From positions 186,001-250,000 of the forward strand of contig JACKBI010000005.1 of NCBI GenBank assembly GCA_020634615.1: a DNA stretch of 64,000 bases. The letters run 5' to 3'. The notes under the pieces are model-generated. The model was not told the origin of the DNA, searched no databases, and saw only the letters and a program-made list of their open reading frames with translations. Shown here in pieces: positions 45,201-63,007 of this stretch. Positions within the stretch are counted from its first letter, which is position 1; the number at the start of each line of letters is the position of its first letter. The translations under genes and the position numbers were made by a program. The DNA is from Anaerolineales bacterium (GTDB lineage Bacteria; Chloroflexota; Anaerolineae; JAAEKA01).

Positions 45201-48200
45201 GGCCAGTCAGTGTCAGGAAGCGGCTCATGGCCGCGCCTGCCGCGCCGAGCGCAGGCTGGGCAACGCGGGTATCAGTCAATTCAGCTCGCTGCCGCCGGCT
45301 TGTTTTGTCGTCGTGGGCCGGAACCGGGAAGACGTACTCGCTGAGGGGGCGCGGCAATTGATCGGTCAGCAGCCCGTTGGCGAGTTCAAATGTCTCGGCC
45401 AGTTGCGGAAACTGCATCACCAGGTCTGCCAGCATGTCGGGATACTGCGATCCCTGACCCGGATAGAGGAAGGCAATCTTGCCCTCCTTGCCCAAAGGTT
45501 GGGCAGCAAAGTAAATGCCCTGCGGGTTGAGGATCAGCTCGGTGTCTGTCGCCAGCTCAGCGCGCGCCATGCCCAGCATTTGCTGCAAATCGATCAACGA
45601 GCTGGCGACCAGCGCAAGAGTCAATGAATCTGCCGGCTTGTCGACCTGCATACGACAATGAAGGGTATAGGCCAGGTCGCGCAGCGGCGGCTCGTTGCCC
45701 GCCTTTAGCCAGCTTGCCAGTTTGTCGATTTCTGCCAACAGACCGTCACGATCGGCGGCCCGCAGCACGAATATCTCCTCGGGCCAGTTGTGGCGGCTTG
45801 CCTTGTGAGGCAGGAAATCGTCCTGATATTCCTCCAGCGCAGCGTGGAAATTGGTCCCGCCGAAGCCAAAGGCACTGACCCCTGCCCGCAGCGCGCTGCG
45901 GGCATCGGGCCGTATCCACGGCCGCGGCGCGCTGTTGACGTAGATCGGACTGCCGTTGAGGCTGATGTCGGGATTGGGCGTGTCGACCAGCGTCGGGGGG
46001 AGCACCTTGTGATACAGCCCCAGCGCGACTTTGATCATGCCGGCCAGCCCGGCTGTGCTCTTGGTGTGGCCAATCATCGACTTGACCGAACCGACCCCGC
46101 AGGTTGGACGGTCCAGTCCCGTGTTTTGAAACAGCGTAGCCAGCGCTTCGGCCTCGACTTGATCGCCCAGCCTGGTGCCTGTGCCATGCGCCTCGATCAG
46201 TCCCAGGGTCGCCGGGTCGAAACGGGCCTGTCCGTAGGCTCGACGTAACGCCAGAAGCTGTCCCAGCGGTCGGGGCGCGGTCAGGCTGCGGTCGCGGCCG
46301 TCGCTGGATGCGCCCACTCCTTGAATCACGGCATAGATACGGTCGCCGTCGCGCTCGGCGTCTTCCAGCCGTTTCAGGATCACCACCGCCAGCCCTTCGC
46401 TGATGGCGATGCCGTCGGCTTCAACGTCGAAGGGGCGGCAGCGGCCGCGCGGCGAAAGCGCCTGAGTCTTGCTGAAAGCGAGGAAGCCGAAGGGACTCTG
46501 CACCGTGTCGGCGCCGCCCACAATGGCTACATCGGTGCGCTGGGTCTGCAAGTCCTTGATGGCGATGTCCAGCGCTGCCAGCGATGAACCGCACGCGGCG
46601 TCGACGACCAGATTGGGGCCGTTGAGGTCGAAGCGGTTGGCGATTCGGCCCGCCAGCACGTTGAGCAGGATGCCGGGGAACGAATCCTCAGTCCACTCCG
46701 GCAGGGCGTCATCCATGCGGTCGATGACCTCCTGCGAATCCGCCGACAGGAAATGCGGCAGGTAAGAGCGGACGCCATAGTTGAAACCAAGGTCGCCCAG
46801 GCCGCCGCCGACTGCCATGACCACCGAAGTGCGCTCGCGGGCGAAGGGGCGATTGAGATAGCCGGCGTCCTGCAATGCGGCCCGCACGACTTCCAGCATC
46901 AGCAATTGCATCGGCTCGATGGAGGGGATCGAGTTGGGCGGCATGCCGTAGTCCAGCGGGTTGAGCGGCACGTCGTCGATAAACCCGCCCCAACGCGAGT
47001 AGATCTTGTCGCGCGTGCTCTTGTCAGGATCGTAGTAGCGACGCCAGTCAAAGCGTTCGATAGGTATCTCGCTGATGGCATCGACCTTGTTAAGGATGTT
47101 CTCCCAGTAGGTCTGCAGGTCGCCGGCGCCGGGCAACACGGTCGAGATGCCAATGATTGCGATGCGGGCGGGCGGCGGATACTGCGCAGCGGCTGTCGCC
47201 GGCTGCTGCAACGTGGCCGCCAGGCTGGCCAGTCGCTGCGCACCGGCCAGCGACACCTCCTGGTGCAATTCCTCGACCGTACAGACCTGATCGCGCAGGC
47301 CAGCCACCTGGCCGATCATGTACATGCCTTGCTGATATTGCTCTTGCTCGTCCAGCGCTATATAGGTCGGTGCATCGGGCAGCTTGCCGGCGTTGGGATT
47401 GCGGTTGATCCCCTTGCTGGCCATGCGCAGGCGACCAATGTTCAGGTCTTCCAACTCCTGACGCAAGCGGTCGCCGTCGACGCCTTCCTGCAGCAGGCTG
47501 CGCTTGCGCTGAACAAATGCATCGACAAAAGGGGTCGGCAGGCAGCGGGTCATGTGGCCAATACCGGACTCTACCAGCACTGTTTGCCGGCTCGTCACGG
47601 CCTCCTGCTGGTAGCGGGCCGTAATTGCGCCTGAGCTCACCGCTTCGCTGGTAAACAGGTACGCGGTTCCCATGAGAACGCCCAGCCGCACACCGCGCGC
47701 AGCCAGCGGGCCAGCCAGACAGGCAACCATCGATGCCGACAGCGAGTCGTGAACGCCGCCGGCAAACAGGATATGGTAGTCATCGGGGTCGGCCTTGGAA
47801 GCGTCGAAATGGGCCAGCAGCGTGTCGATCATCTCGTTCCACAGCACGAAACTGGACCGCGGCCCGACGTGCCCACCACACTCGCGACCCTCAAAGATGA
47901 AGCGTTTTGCGCCGTCGTCGAGGAACAGCCGTAGCAGCGCAGGCGACGGCACGTGCAAATAGGTGGCGATGCCTTGCGCTTCCAGTGTCCTGGCCTGATC
48001 AGGTCGGCCGCCAGCGATGATGGCAAAGTTCGGGCGGATCGCGCTGATCGCTTCAAGCTGTTCCGCACGGATCGCGGCCGGCACGAAACCGAGAATGCCG
48101 ACGCCCCAGGGGCGATCTCCCATCATGTCTTTCGTCTCTTGCAGCAGGGGAATCGCCTGTGTTTTGCGCATCAACGCCAGCGCCAGGAAGGGCAGTCCGC

Positions 48201-49275
48201 CCGCTTCGGCCACATCGAACGCAAACCGGGCCGTGTCGCTGACCCGCGTCATTGGTCCCTGAACGATGGGATAACGGGTACCGTGCGACTGGGCCAGTGG
48301 CGAGCCGGCGTCCAGCGGCTGGCGCGCTGTGGCCGAGTCGACATGGCTGGTCACGCTGTCGCGCAACGCCTGCAAAATACCGCCGACGGTAACAAAACGC
48401 TCGGCCAGCCCGCTGGCAAACGCGGCATCCTGACCCAAGGGCCAGGCGTACCGTTCCAGTGATCCCCAGCCGACGCGGCTCTCGACCGCTTCCAGCCAGG
48501 CTTGTTGGCGATTCTCAGCCGTTTCTGCGCCCAAAGCGGCCTCGGTTTCGCTCAATTCCCTGGTGGCGGAAGCATGTGGGCGACTGTAGACGCGCACAGC
48601 CTGTCCCAGCTCAGCGCCGAGGCTGACCGTCTCGCTGCCATCCATGGCCGCGACGGCATCTTTGACAGCCTGCGGCAGGCGCGATTCTTTGGCCAGCGCG
48701 AGCTGTGCGTCCAGCAGGACACCGGCAGCGCCGGCAGCGTAACAAGCCGCCACGGTATGTAGGCCAATGCCGCCATGGGCATAGACCGGCAGGGAAACCC
48801 CCTTCAGGCAGCGCTGCAACAGGACAAAAGTCGTCTCTTCGCCGACAAAGCCGCCGCTCTCGTGCCCTTTGGCCACGATACCGTCCACACCCATCGCCTC
48901 GCCCAGTTGCGCCAGGAAGACGTCGGTGACTTCCAGCAACACGCGCAGGCCGCTGTTGTGAGCGGCTTCCACCTGCTGGCGCAACGCGTCGCTGTCCACC
49001 TGGCCATGTGCGGAGAGGATGAGGAAGGTCAGCCCCGACAAGGAGCCATCCGCAAGCGTCGCCAGCAACTCTGCCTGGCGATAGCTGGCTTTGACGCCGT
49101 AGGATCCCTTGGCAAACCGCTCCAGCCGGTCCAAAGCCTGGCGCGCCGCGTCGAGGTCCGCTACGAGTTCAAGATCGAAGCAGCCCAGGCTTCCGGCACG
49201 AGTCGCTGCAATTGCAACCGCAGGCTCCAATCGCCCGGGCGGTGTAGCCACTATGATGTGAAAATCTTGTAACAA
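42241..49275 (-). CDS. Synthase with two PfaD-like ER barrels, KS-AT-KR
   Basis: A protein of 2344 residues; positions here count from the GTG at 49293, six codons before the chosen start. Two nitronate-monooxygenase/PfaD-like barrels: 10-300 (KGHESGGFVGE, YAHGGIG) and 335-680 (QGPMTR, FEGRECGGHVGPRSS, GTAYLF), which in PUFA systems act as FMN enoyl reductases. KS: 708-1155 with Cys901 (DAACGSS), His1036 and His1076. AT: 1270-1600 with Ser1374 and CAFH, favouring malonyl. A helix LMARFLEMQASVMSSYL (about 1721) matches the pre-ACP helix of the 1849-aa synthase, but no ACP follows. KR: 1800-2340 with LVTGGARGI and Tyr2258. The TTG at 49275 is chosen as start because a GGAGGAG ribosome-binding site lies just before it. 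Confidence 0.92.
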   Translation of the reverse strand: MLQDFHIIVATPPGRLEPAVAIAATRAGSLGCFDLELVADLDAARQALDRLERFAKGSYGVKASYRQAELLATLADGSLSGLTFLILSAHGQVDSDALRQQVEAAHNSGLRVLLEVTDVFLAQLGEAMGVDGIVAKGHESGGFVGEETTFVLLQRCLKGVSLPVYAHGGIGLHTVAACYAAGAAGVLLDAQLALAKESRLPQAVKDAVAAMDGSETVSLGAELGQAVRVYSRPHASATRELSETEAALGAETAENRQQAWLEAVESRVGWGSLERYAWPLGQDAAFASGLAERFVTVGGILQALRDSVTSHVDSATARQPLDAGSPLAQSHGTRYPIVQGPMTRVSDTARFAFDVAEAGGLPFLALALMRKTQAIPLLQETKDMMGDRPWGVGILGFVPAAIRAEQLEAISAIRPNFAIIAGGRPDQARTLEAQGIATYLHVPSPALLRLFLDDGAKRFIFEGRECGGHVGPRSSFVLWNEMIDTLLAHFDASKADPDDYHILFAGGVHDSLSASMVACLAGPLAARGVRLGVLMGTAYLFTSEAVSSGAITARYQQEAVTSRQTVLVESGIGHMTRCLPTPFVDAFVQRKRSLLQEGVDGDRLRQELEDLNIGRLRMASKGINRNPNAGKLPDAPTYIALDEQEQYQQGMYMIGQVAGLRDQVCTVEELHQEVSLAGAQRLASLAATLQQPATAAAQYPPPARIAIIGISTVLPGAGDLQTYWENILNKVDAISEIPIERFDWRRYYDPDKSTRDKIYSRWGGFIDDVPLNPLDYGMPPNSIPSIEPMQLLMLEVVRAALQDAGYLNRPFARERTSVVMAVGGGLGDLGFNYGVRSYLPHFLSADSQEVIDRMDDALPEWTEDSFPGILLNVLAGRIANRFDLNGPNLVVDAACGSSLAALDIAIKDLQTQRTDVAIVGGADTVQSPFGFLAFSKTQALSPRGRCRPFDVEADGIAISEGLAVVILKRLEDAERDGDRIYAVIQGVGASSDGRDRSLTAPRPLGQLLALRRAYGQARFDPATLGLIEAHGTGTRLGDQVEAEALATLFQNTGLDRPTCGVGSVKSMIGHTKSTAGLAGMIKVALGLYHKVLPPTLVDTPNPDISLNGSPIYVNSAPRPWIRPDARSALRAGVSAFGFGGTNFHAALEEYQDDFLPHKASRHNWPEEIFVLRAADRDGLLAEIDKLASWLKAGNEPPLRDLAYTLHCRMQVDKPADSLTLALVASSLIDLQQMLGMARAELATDTELILNPQGIYFAAQPLGKEGKIAFLYPGQGSQYPDMLADLVMQFPQLAETFELANGLLTDQLPRPLSEYVFPVPAHDDKTSRRQRAELTDTRVAQPALGAAGAAMSRFLTLTGLEPDFVAGHSYGELVALWRAGVFDADTLQTVSAARGRFMDEATGPDSGAMAAVIADQTAVEQMLSGLPDVTIANLNSPRQTVISGATAAVEQAVERFVHQGINAKRIPVACAFHSPLVEPAQKRLAALLETIEFKPPQIGVYSNTLGGPYPDDPAEIRRVLSLQLAQPVRFTQEIEALYAAGTRLFIEAGPRSVLTGLVHQILGNRPHLAVAMDSGGHGLLAAQRALAQVIAIGVDIDLGVLYEGRDVHEINLNAAYTDPALSAYGPTTWLVNGGRARRWLDVQKGLPDPVVQPLRVSLTGSLTPPAAPSLPQADQPVSQPQPVRPVPPRPFAEPLAPLHAVPGTETDLVMQQTQQLMARFLEMQASVMSSYLADAPPTTLSESIAPAAPVDQQPAHQAHKQRPLAEPVVVVRRKSRPAVSRVTGPSPVMRFTLRAADAPVIEATAGLAPGRAIVITADAYGIADVVADMLRAQGYDAVIVSDSPTNRASHVNGSAENGTTLSNGHTKGAGDWHYAAPLADNAAVMQLLATIRADHRAIGSLLHLAALKPATPFDQLDLNGWQQAVEDNLLSFFNLVQGLQADLVSAATAGGSCLLAATQMGGDFAVGGGQRRSFSPAQASIAGLLKTAAHEMPGVRTKVVDFGQPDDLAALAQAVLAETGAADSLIEVGYRDGIRTMIATDYAPVDSHRANVPALDDKSVILVTGGARGITASVVQELAQRYRPTVVLAGRSPLPPEREARETADLTSAREIKAALLRSLSSDGKPAALSEVEAAYQRLLREREIRVNMERLRRTGATVEYHPVDVRDEAAFGALIDGIYGRFDRLDGVIHGAGVVEDKLIKDKTVDSLRRVLSTKVDSAFVLSRMLRPDSLKFLVFFSSVSGRFGNRGQGDYAAANEVLNKLAVLLDRDWPGHVVSINWGPWDAGMVSDELRRQFQQRGVSLVPIDVGCQRLVEELSAGSKGEVEVLICGEDNQVMAHAASTAG

Positions 49276-49526
49276 AGAATCTCCTCCTGCCACATTCCAC
49301 TAACGCCAGGTAGCAAGGATTGAAAAAGGGAAAGCGTATGTGAACCTGGATGCGGGGCCAATGAAAAGCAAGGAATGCAAATGAAGCTGTCAGTCACTGT
49401 CTGGCAACTCTGACCATTCTCCCCGTGTTTTCGAAAAACCCACGCAGCATCCAGTCTAACACATAAACTTGACATCACGCAAGTAAGCCATCTCCTATCG
49501 TGCCTGTGACGTAGCGCCGGTTTGCC

Positions 49527-58340
<8,814 letters not shown>

Positions 58341-58436
58341 GTTCTGGATCTATGACTCCCCGCCTCCGCAATACGTCGCGCCATGTTGTTGCCCCCCTCC
58401 GGAACGCCTTTACCTGGCAATTGGCCTGGAGGAGGC

Positions 58437-58464
58437 ATTTTACCTATATAGTGTCGAACGTCAA
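58437..58464 (-). promoter_or_regulatory. Promoter driving the synthase operon
   Basis: On the minus strand, TTGACG (58459-58464) and TAAAAT (58437-58442) are 16 bases apart, about 97 bases upstream of the FAAL-PKS start. It points away from purQ and divides the spacer with the purQ promoter. Confidence 0.6.
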
Positions 58465-58587
58465 GCCACCCTTCTTTCAAGCGTCACTGTCCAGTATTGG
58501 AGATAGGTGTCACAGCGAAGGTGGCTGGCGCACACGACAAGCCTGTCCCTCTGCACGACATCAACTGCGCAGACTGGTGGCGGAGGT

Positions 58588-58615
58588 TTGCAAAACAAAG
58601 CCAAAGGGCTACACT
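58588..58615 (+). promoter_or_regulatory. Promoter of the purQ operon
   Basis: TTGCAA (58588-58593) and TACACT (58610-58615) are 16 bases apart, about 64 bases before the purQ ATG. No PurR-type operator was recognised. Confidence 0.55.
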
Positions 58616-58678
58616 ATGAGACGTCATCCGACATTCTGTGGCTCATCTTAGTCTTCACGCGTCCGAAAAACGTCCATC

Positions 58679-59479
58679 ATGAAACCACGCATACTGATCC
58701 TGCACGCAACCGGCACCAATCGTGACCGGGAAGCCGCGCTGGCCTTCGAGCTGGCCGGCGGCGCACCTGAAATCATTCACGTCAACCAACTGGCCGGCGG
58801 CGAACGGCGCCTGGCAGACTTCCAGATGCTGGTGCTGCCAGGCGGCTTCAGCTACGGCGACGACCTGGGCGCGGGCAAGTTGTGGGCGGTAATGCTGAGG
58901 CACCAGCTTGGCGACCAGATCCAGGCGTTCGTGGCCGCTGGCCGGCCGGTTCTTGGTATTTGCAACGGCTTTCAGGTGCTGGTCAAGGCGGGACTGCTGC
59001 CGGAGCTTCCTGGTGAAGCAGGTGCACAGCAGGCAACGCTGACGCGCAACGACTCGGCGCGCTTCGAATGCCGCTGGGTGACGCTGAATCCGCAGCCGGC
59101 CAGCCCGTGCATCTGGACTGCTGGCCTCGACGAACCGATTTACTGCCCGGTGGCGCATGGCGAAGGCAAGTTCGTGGCGCGCGACGCGGCGACTCTGGCG
59201 GAGATCGAGCGCGCCGGGCTGGTGGCGTTGCGCTATGGACGGCAGGCGGAGGCGGCTGAAGCCGCTACCACGGACGGTACTGAGTATCCGTGGAATCCCA
59301 ACGGGTCGCAGAACGACATTGCCGGCGTCTGCAATCCAGCCGGAACGATCCTGGGGCTGATGCCGCACCCGGAGGATCATATCCTGGCGCAGCAGCATCC
59401 GCGTGTCCACCGCGGCGAACAGGGAATGCTCGGTTTGCCGCTTTTTGCCAACGGCGTGCGTTACGCCGCCAGCATCTGA
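58679..59479 (+). CDS. purQ: Phosphoribosylformylglycinamidine synthase, glutaminase subunit
   Basis: A 266-residue class I glutamine amidotransferase that supplies ammonia to PurL. The nucleophile is in PVLGICNGFQVL and the triad His in LMPHPEDH; LPGGFSYGDDLGAG is the oxyanion loop region of the PurQ branch. NPNGSQNDIAG is also diagnostic. Residues just before it (RQAEAAEAATT) derive from a dispersed palindrome that is in frame. The partner synthase purL lies about 49 kb away on the other side of the synthase locus. A promoter is predicted upstream, and purC follows after 28 bases, so purQ starts the second half of the pur operon. Confidence 0.95.
   Translation: MKPRILILHATGTNRDREAALAFELAGGAPEIIHVNQLAGGERRLADFQMLVLPGGFSYGDDLGAGKLWAVMLRHQLGDQIQAFVAAGRPVLGICNGFQVLVKAGLLPELPGEAGAQQATLTRNDSARFECRWVTLNPQPASPCIWTAGLDEPIYCPVAHGEGKFVARDAATLAEIERAGLVALRYGRQAEAAEAATTDGTEYPWNPNGSQNDIAGVCNPAGTILGLMPHPEDHILAQQHPRVHRGEQGMLGLPLFANGVRYAASI
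59247..59270 (+). repeat. Half palindrome repeat in frame in purQ
   Basis: This segment matches one arm of the 56-base palindrome at 24753-24808 in 20 of 23 bases and is itself partly palindromic. It adds several Ala/Glu residues to PurQ without breaking the frame. Confidence 0.6.
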
Positions 59480-59507
59480 ACCATCAGCGAGACGACGGAG
59501 AGAACAC

Positions 59508-60464
59508 ATGCTATCAAGCGAAGAGATCATTGCCGCCATTCCTCATGCACTGCTGCAAGCTGACGTGCCAGGTCTGGGACCTCGTAGCGAGGGCAAGGTA
59601 CGCGACATCTACGTGCAGGGCAACCGGCGGATTCTCATCACCACCGACCGCGTCTCGGCGTTTGACCGGGTGCTGGGTGCGATCCCCTTCAAGGGGCAGG
59701 TGCTGAACCAACTGGCCGCCTGGTGGTTCGAGCAAACCAGCGACATCGTTGCTAACCACGTCCTCGCCGTGCCCGACCCGAACGTGACGATTGCCCGCGA
59801 GGCCGACGCGCTGCCGGTGGAGGTGATCGTGCGCGGTTACATCACCGGCGTGACATCGACCGCGCTGTGGACGCTGTACAACGCGGGCGTGGAGCGACCC
59901 TACGGACTGGAACTGCCGGCCGGGCTGCGCAAGAACGACCCGCTGCCCGAGCCGGTGATCACACCGACGACCAAGGCTACCGGCGGCGCGCACGACGAAC
60001 GGCTGACCTCGGCGGAAGTGGTCGAGTACGGGCTGGTGGAGCCGGGCCTGTGGGACGAAATTCAACAGGCCGCGCTGGCAGTGTTCAAACGCGGCCAGCA
60101 GATCGCCCGCCGCGCCGGGCTGATTCTGGTCGACACGAAATACGAATTCGGCCTGATCGATGGCAAACCGGCACTGATCGACGAAGTTCACACGCCCGAC
60201 TCCAGCCGCTACTGGATAGCTGATAGCTACGAGGCGGTACACGGCACAGACCGCGAGCCTGAAAACTTCGACAAGGAGTTTCTGCGTCTCTGGTTTGTCG
60301 GCCAGGGCTACCGCGGCGACGGCACGCCGCCGGCCATGTCGCCTGAGTTCATCGCCCAGGTAGGGGAGCGCTACATCGCCGCCTACGAACGGTTGACAGG
60401 CCAGGTCTTCGAGCCAGGCGAACAGCCGGTGGCCGCGCGAATTGCACGGATACTGGCAAGTTGA
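59508..60464 (+). CDS. purC: SAICAR synthase
   Basis: A 318-residue enzyme that joins aspartate to CAIR with ATP to make SAICAR. The ATP-grasp-like fold is recognisable from GKVRDIYVQGNRRILITTDR, SAFDRVLG, VEVIVRGYITG, LVDTKYEFGLIDG and DEVHTPDSSRYW. Length fits the bacterial/fungal long form. The ATG at 59508 is chosen because a GGAG ribosome-binding site lies 7 bases upstream; the open frame continues upstream without a better start. The stop overlaps the GNAT start. It follows purQ directly. Confidence 0.96.
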   Translation: MLSSEEIIAAIPHALLQADVPGLGPRSEGKVRDIYVQGNRRILITTDRVSAFDRVLGAIPFKGQVLNQLAAWWFEQTSDIVANHVLAVPDPNVTIAREADALPVEVIVRGYITGVTSTALWTLYNAGVERPYGLELPAGLRKNDPLPEPVITPTTKATGGAHDERLTSAEVVEYGLVEPGLWDEIQQAALAVFKRGQQIARRAGLILVDTKYEFGLIDGKPALIDEVHTPDSSRYWIADSYEAVHGTDREPENFDKEFLRLWFVGQGYRGDGTPPAMSPEFIAQVGERYIAAYERLTGQVFEPGEQPVAARIARILAS

Positions 60465-60943
60465 AGGCAGAATCTTCGAACGCGCCGACCACGGAATTCT
60501 CGCTTTCCGCTGCGACCCGCACCGATCTTGCCACACTGCGCCGATTCATGGCTGCGCTATACAGCCACGACGAGGTTGCGCCGGACGAGACCGCTTGGGC
60601 AGCTGCCATGGGTGACTTGCTTGACGACGAACGCCTGGGTCGCGCCTGGATGATCCGGGTAGATGGCCAGCCAGCAGGCTACATAGTAATCACGTTCGGC
60701 TACAGCCTGGAGTTCTACGGCCGGGACGCGTTCGTGGACGAACTGGTCATCGATGAGGCGTTCCAGGGGCAAGGCATCGGCCGCCAGGCACTGGAACAGA
60801 TCGAGACATTATTGCGCTCGTCTGGCCTGCGCGCATTGCATCTGGAGGTCGAAGAAGATAACACCGCCGCCCGCCATCTGTACGAGTCACGCGGTTTTCG
60901 GTACCGCAAGCAGATGCACCTGATGAGCAAGCGGTTTGAGTAA
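60461..60943 (+). CDS. GNAT-family N-acetyltransferase
   Basis: A 160-residue acetyl-CoA-dependent acyltransferase. The acetyl-CoA site is VDELVIDEAFQGQGIGRQAL, followed by HLEVEEDNTAARHLYESRGF, which is the usual GNAT motif A/B set. The TTG start at 60461 overlaps the purC stop (TTGA), so it is translated with purC. The acceptor is unknown; nothing links it to purine metabolism except position. Confidence 0.86.
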   Translation: MKAESSNAPTTEFSLSAATRTDLATLRRFMAALYSHDEVAPDETAWAAAMGDLLDDERLGRAWMIRVDGQPAGYIVITFGYSLEFYGRDAFVDELVIDEAFQGQGIGRQALEQIETLLRSSGLRALHLEVEEDNTAARHLYESRGFRYRKQMHLMSKRFE

Positions 60944-61026
60944 CAGGGTGCCAAGGGGCAGGTGGCAAGAAGCGTTCCTTGTCTCTTTCTCACCCCGTCA
61001 CCCTGTCATCTAGAAAAGGAGACACC

Positions 61027-61449
61027 ATGGCACTTGTCCCTATCATCATGGGTTCCAAATCAGATCTGAAACATGGCCAGGCCATTGCCGATGCCCTGGC
61101 CGATTTCGGCATCGAGAGCGAGATTCGTGTTGCATCAGCGCATAAAGCGCCACGCTTCGCGCTGGAAGTGTTGGCGGCCTACGAAGCCGATCCGCGCCCC
61201 AAAGTTTATGTTACCGTGGCGGGGCGCAGCAACGCCCTCAGCGGCCTCGTGGACGGCGCGGTGGGTGCGCCGGTTATTGCCTGCCCGCCCTACTCCGACC
61301 GCTTTGGCGGCGCAGACGTCTTTCCTCGCTGCGATGCCGTCTGGCATGCGCCGGCAGTAGGAACCGTCAGGCGCTGCTTTGGCTGCCAAAATTCAGTCTG
61401 GCCGAGCCGGCGCTGCCGAGCGGGTCGCCGCGCAGGAAGCAGCGATGAC
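61027..61449 (+). pseudogene. purE: N5-CAIR mutase, frame broken in the C-terminal part
   Basis: Codons 1 to about 98 read as a normal PurE: IIMGSKSDLKHGQAIADAL, SAHKAP, VAGRSNALSG and CPPYSDRFGG (usually CPP..). The enzyme isomerises N5-CAIR to CAIR. After about 61320 the frame is lost; the rest of PurE is readable only by changing frame several times: MPSGM (61334), APAV (61348), EPSGAALAAAKI (61361), FSLAEPAL (61392) and RVAAQEAAM (61421). At least five single-base shifts in about 120 bases are needed. An AGGAG ribosome-binding site precedes the ATG. Whether this is decay or poor sequence quality cannot be decided here; clustered shifts that continue into purF favour an assembly error. Confidence 0.8.
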
Positions 61450-61559
61450 TATCATGATGACGATCGTTGCGCGACTCGTGGCGAAGTATCTTCCGTTGTT
61501 CGCGTTTCACGCCTTCAGGAAAAGCAACTTCAGCACACCTTCCGACGACGATCTGACCG

Positions 61560-62985
61560 GCCACGGCGTGCGTTCGGCACTACGCACGGCAGCGATGGGC
61601 GGACGTTCTTGCGCTCTACCTAACACCGCGGCCAGGAGAGCGCGGGCATCGCTACCTGCGATGGCTGGGCCGCCTACTCGCACAAGGGCATGGGATTGGT
61701 GCATCAGGTCTTCAACGAGGAAAACCTGAGTCCTTTGAAGGGGCATCTGGCTATCGGCCATAACCGCTACTCTACCACCGGCGGCAGCCACCTGCGCAAT
61801 GCCCAACCCTACCTGATCGAGACAATGTACGGCCCGCTGGGCGTAGGTCACAACGGCAACCTCACTAATGCGTTGGAACTGCGGCGCACATTGCTGGAAC
61901 GCGGCGTCGGACTGATTTCCTCCAGCGACAGTGAGGTGATCACGCAGATGCTGGCCGCGCCGCCGCCAGGCGCTGCGCCCGGCAAGCCCGATTGGGAAGC
62001 AAGGCTAACCAACTTCATCGACCTGGCTGAGGGCGCCTATTCACTGGTGATCCTGACGCGCGACGCTGTCTACGCCGTGCGCGACCCGCTGGGACTGCGC
62101 CCGCTGTGCATTGGTCGTATTCCTGCAAACGGCCACCCGGCCGGCTACGTCGTGGCGTCGGAGTCGTGCGCCCTGGGCACCATCGATGCTGACTACGTGC
62201 GCGAGGTGGAGCCGGGCGAGATTGTGCGACTGGACGCTGATGGCGTGCACAGTGTACGAACCGCTGACCAGCCGCCTGTCAGTCGGGCCTTTTGCATTTT
62301 CGAGTACGTCTATTTCGCCCGTCCCGACTCCGTCATCGAGAACCAGACCGTCCATCGGGTGCGTCAGCGGCTAGGCGAGGCGCTGGCACGCGAAGCGCCG
62401 GCCGATGCCGACATCGTGGTGGGCGTGCCCGACTCGGCGACGCCCGCGGCGATTGGCTATGCAATCGCGTCTGGCCTCACCTACACCGAAGGCCTGACCA
62501 AGAACCGCTACATCGGCCGCACTTTCATCCAGCCCGATGATCGCCTGCGGCGAGCCGGCGTGCATCTGAAGTACAACCCGCTGCGGGCTAACCTGGAGGG
62601 CAAGCGGGTTGTGTTGGTGGACGACAGTATCGTGCGCGGCACCACGGCCGGCCCGCTGGTGCGGCTCCTGCGCGAAGGCGGCGCGGCCGAAGTGCATGTG
62701 CGTGTCAGCTCGCCGCCAGTGCGCCATCCGTGTTTCATGGGGATTGACATGGCGCGCGGCGAGGAACTGATCGGCCACTCCCGCACCGTGGAGGAGATCT
62801 GCGAACACATCGGCGCCGACAGCCTGGCGTACCTCTCCCATGACGGCATGGTGCGGGCCGTTCAAGCTGGCATCGACGGCGCCAGCGGCCACTGCAGCGC
62901 CTGCTTCACCGGCAATTATCCCATCAAACTGGAAGAATATTGGACGTCCAAGGAAAAGCTGGTGTTCGAGGGAGTTTGGGGATAG
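61560..62985 (+). pseudogene. purF: Amidophosphoribosyltransferase, N-terminus frame broken
   Basis: From 61624 to 62985 the frame is intact and clearly PurF: HRGQESAGIATCDG, GHNRYSTTGGSHLRNAQP, HNGNLTNA, and the PRPP site VVLVDDSIVRGTTAGPL. It catalyses the first step of purine synthesis. A TAA at 61621 precedes HRGQ in frame. The expected N-terminus with CGVFG can be seen only as fragments (GV and FGTTHGSDG near 61566-61600, then DVLALY in another frame at 61602-61618), and the codon of the nucleophilic Cys is not readable. An internal ATG at 61690 would give a protein lacking the catalytic N-terminus. It continues the damage seen in purE. Confidence 0.82.
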
Positions 62986-63007
62986 GAAGAGGAAAAAAGG
63001 AAAGGAT

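Noticed and set aside
36297..49275. Enediyne-type polyketide synthase locus
   Set aside because: The ACP and PPTase resemble enediyne synthases, but KR is on another polypeptide, ER barrels are present, and none of the enediyne accessory genes is visible. A Pfa-like lipid synthase fits better.
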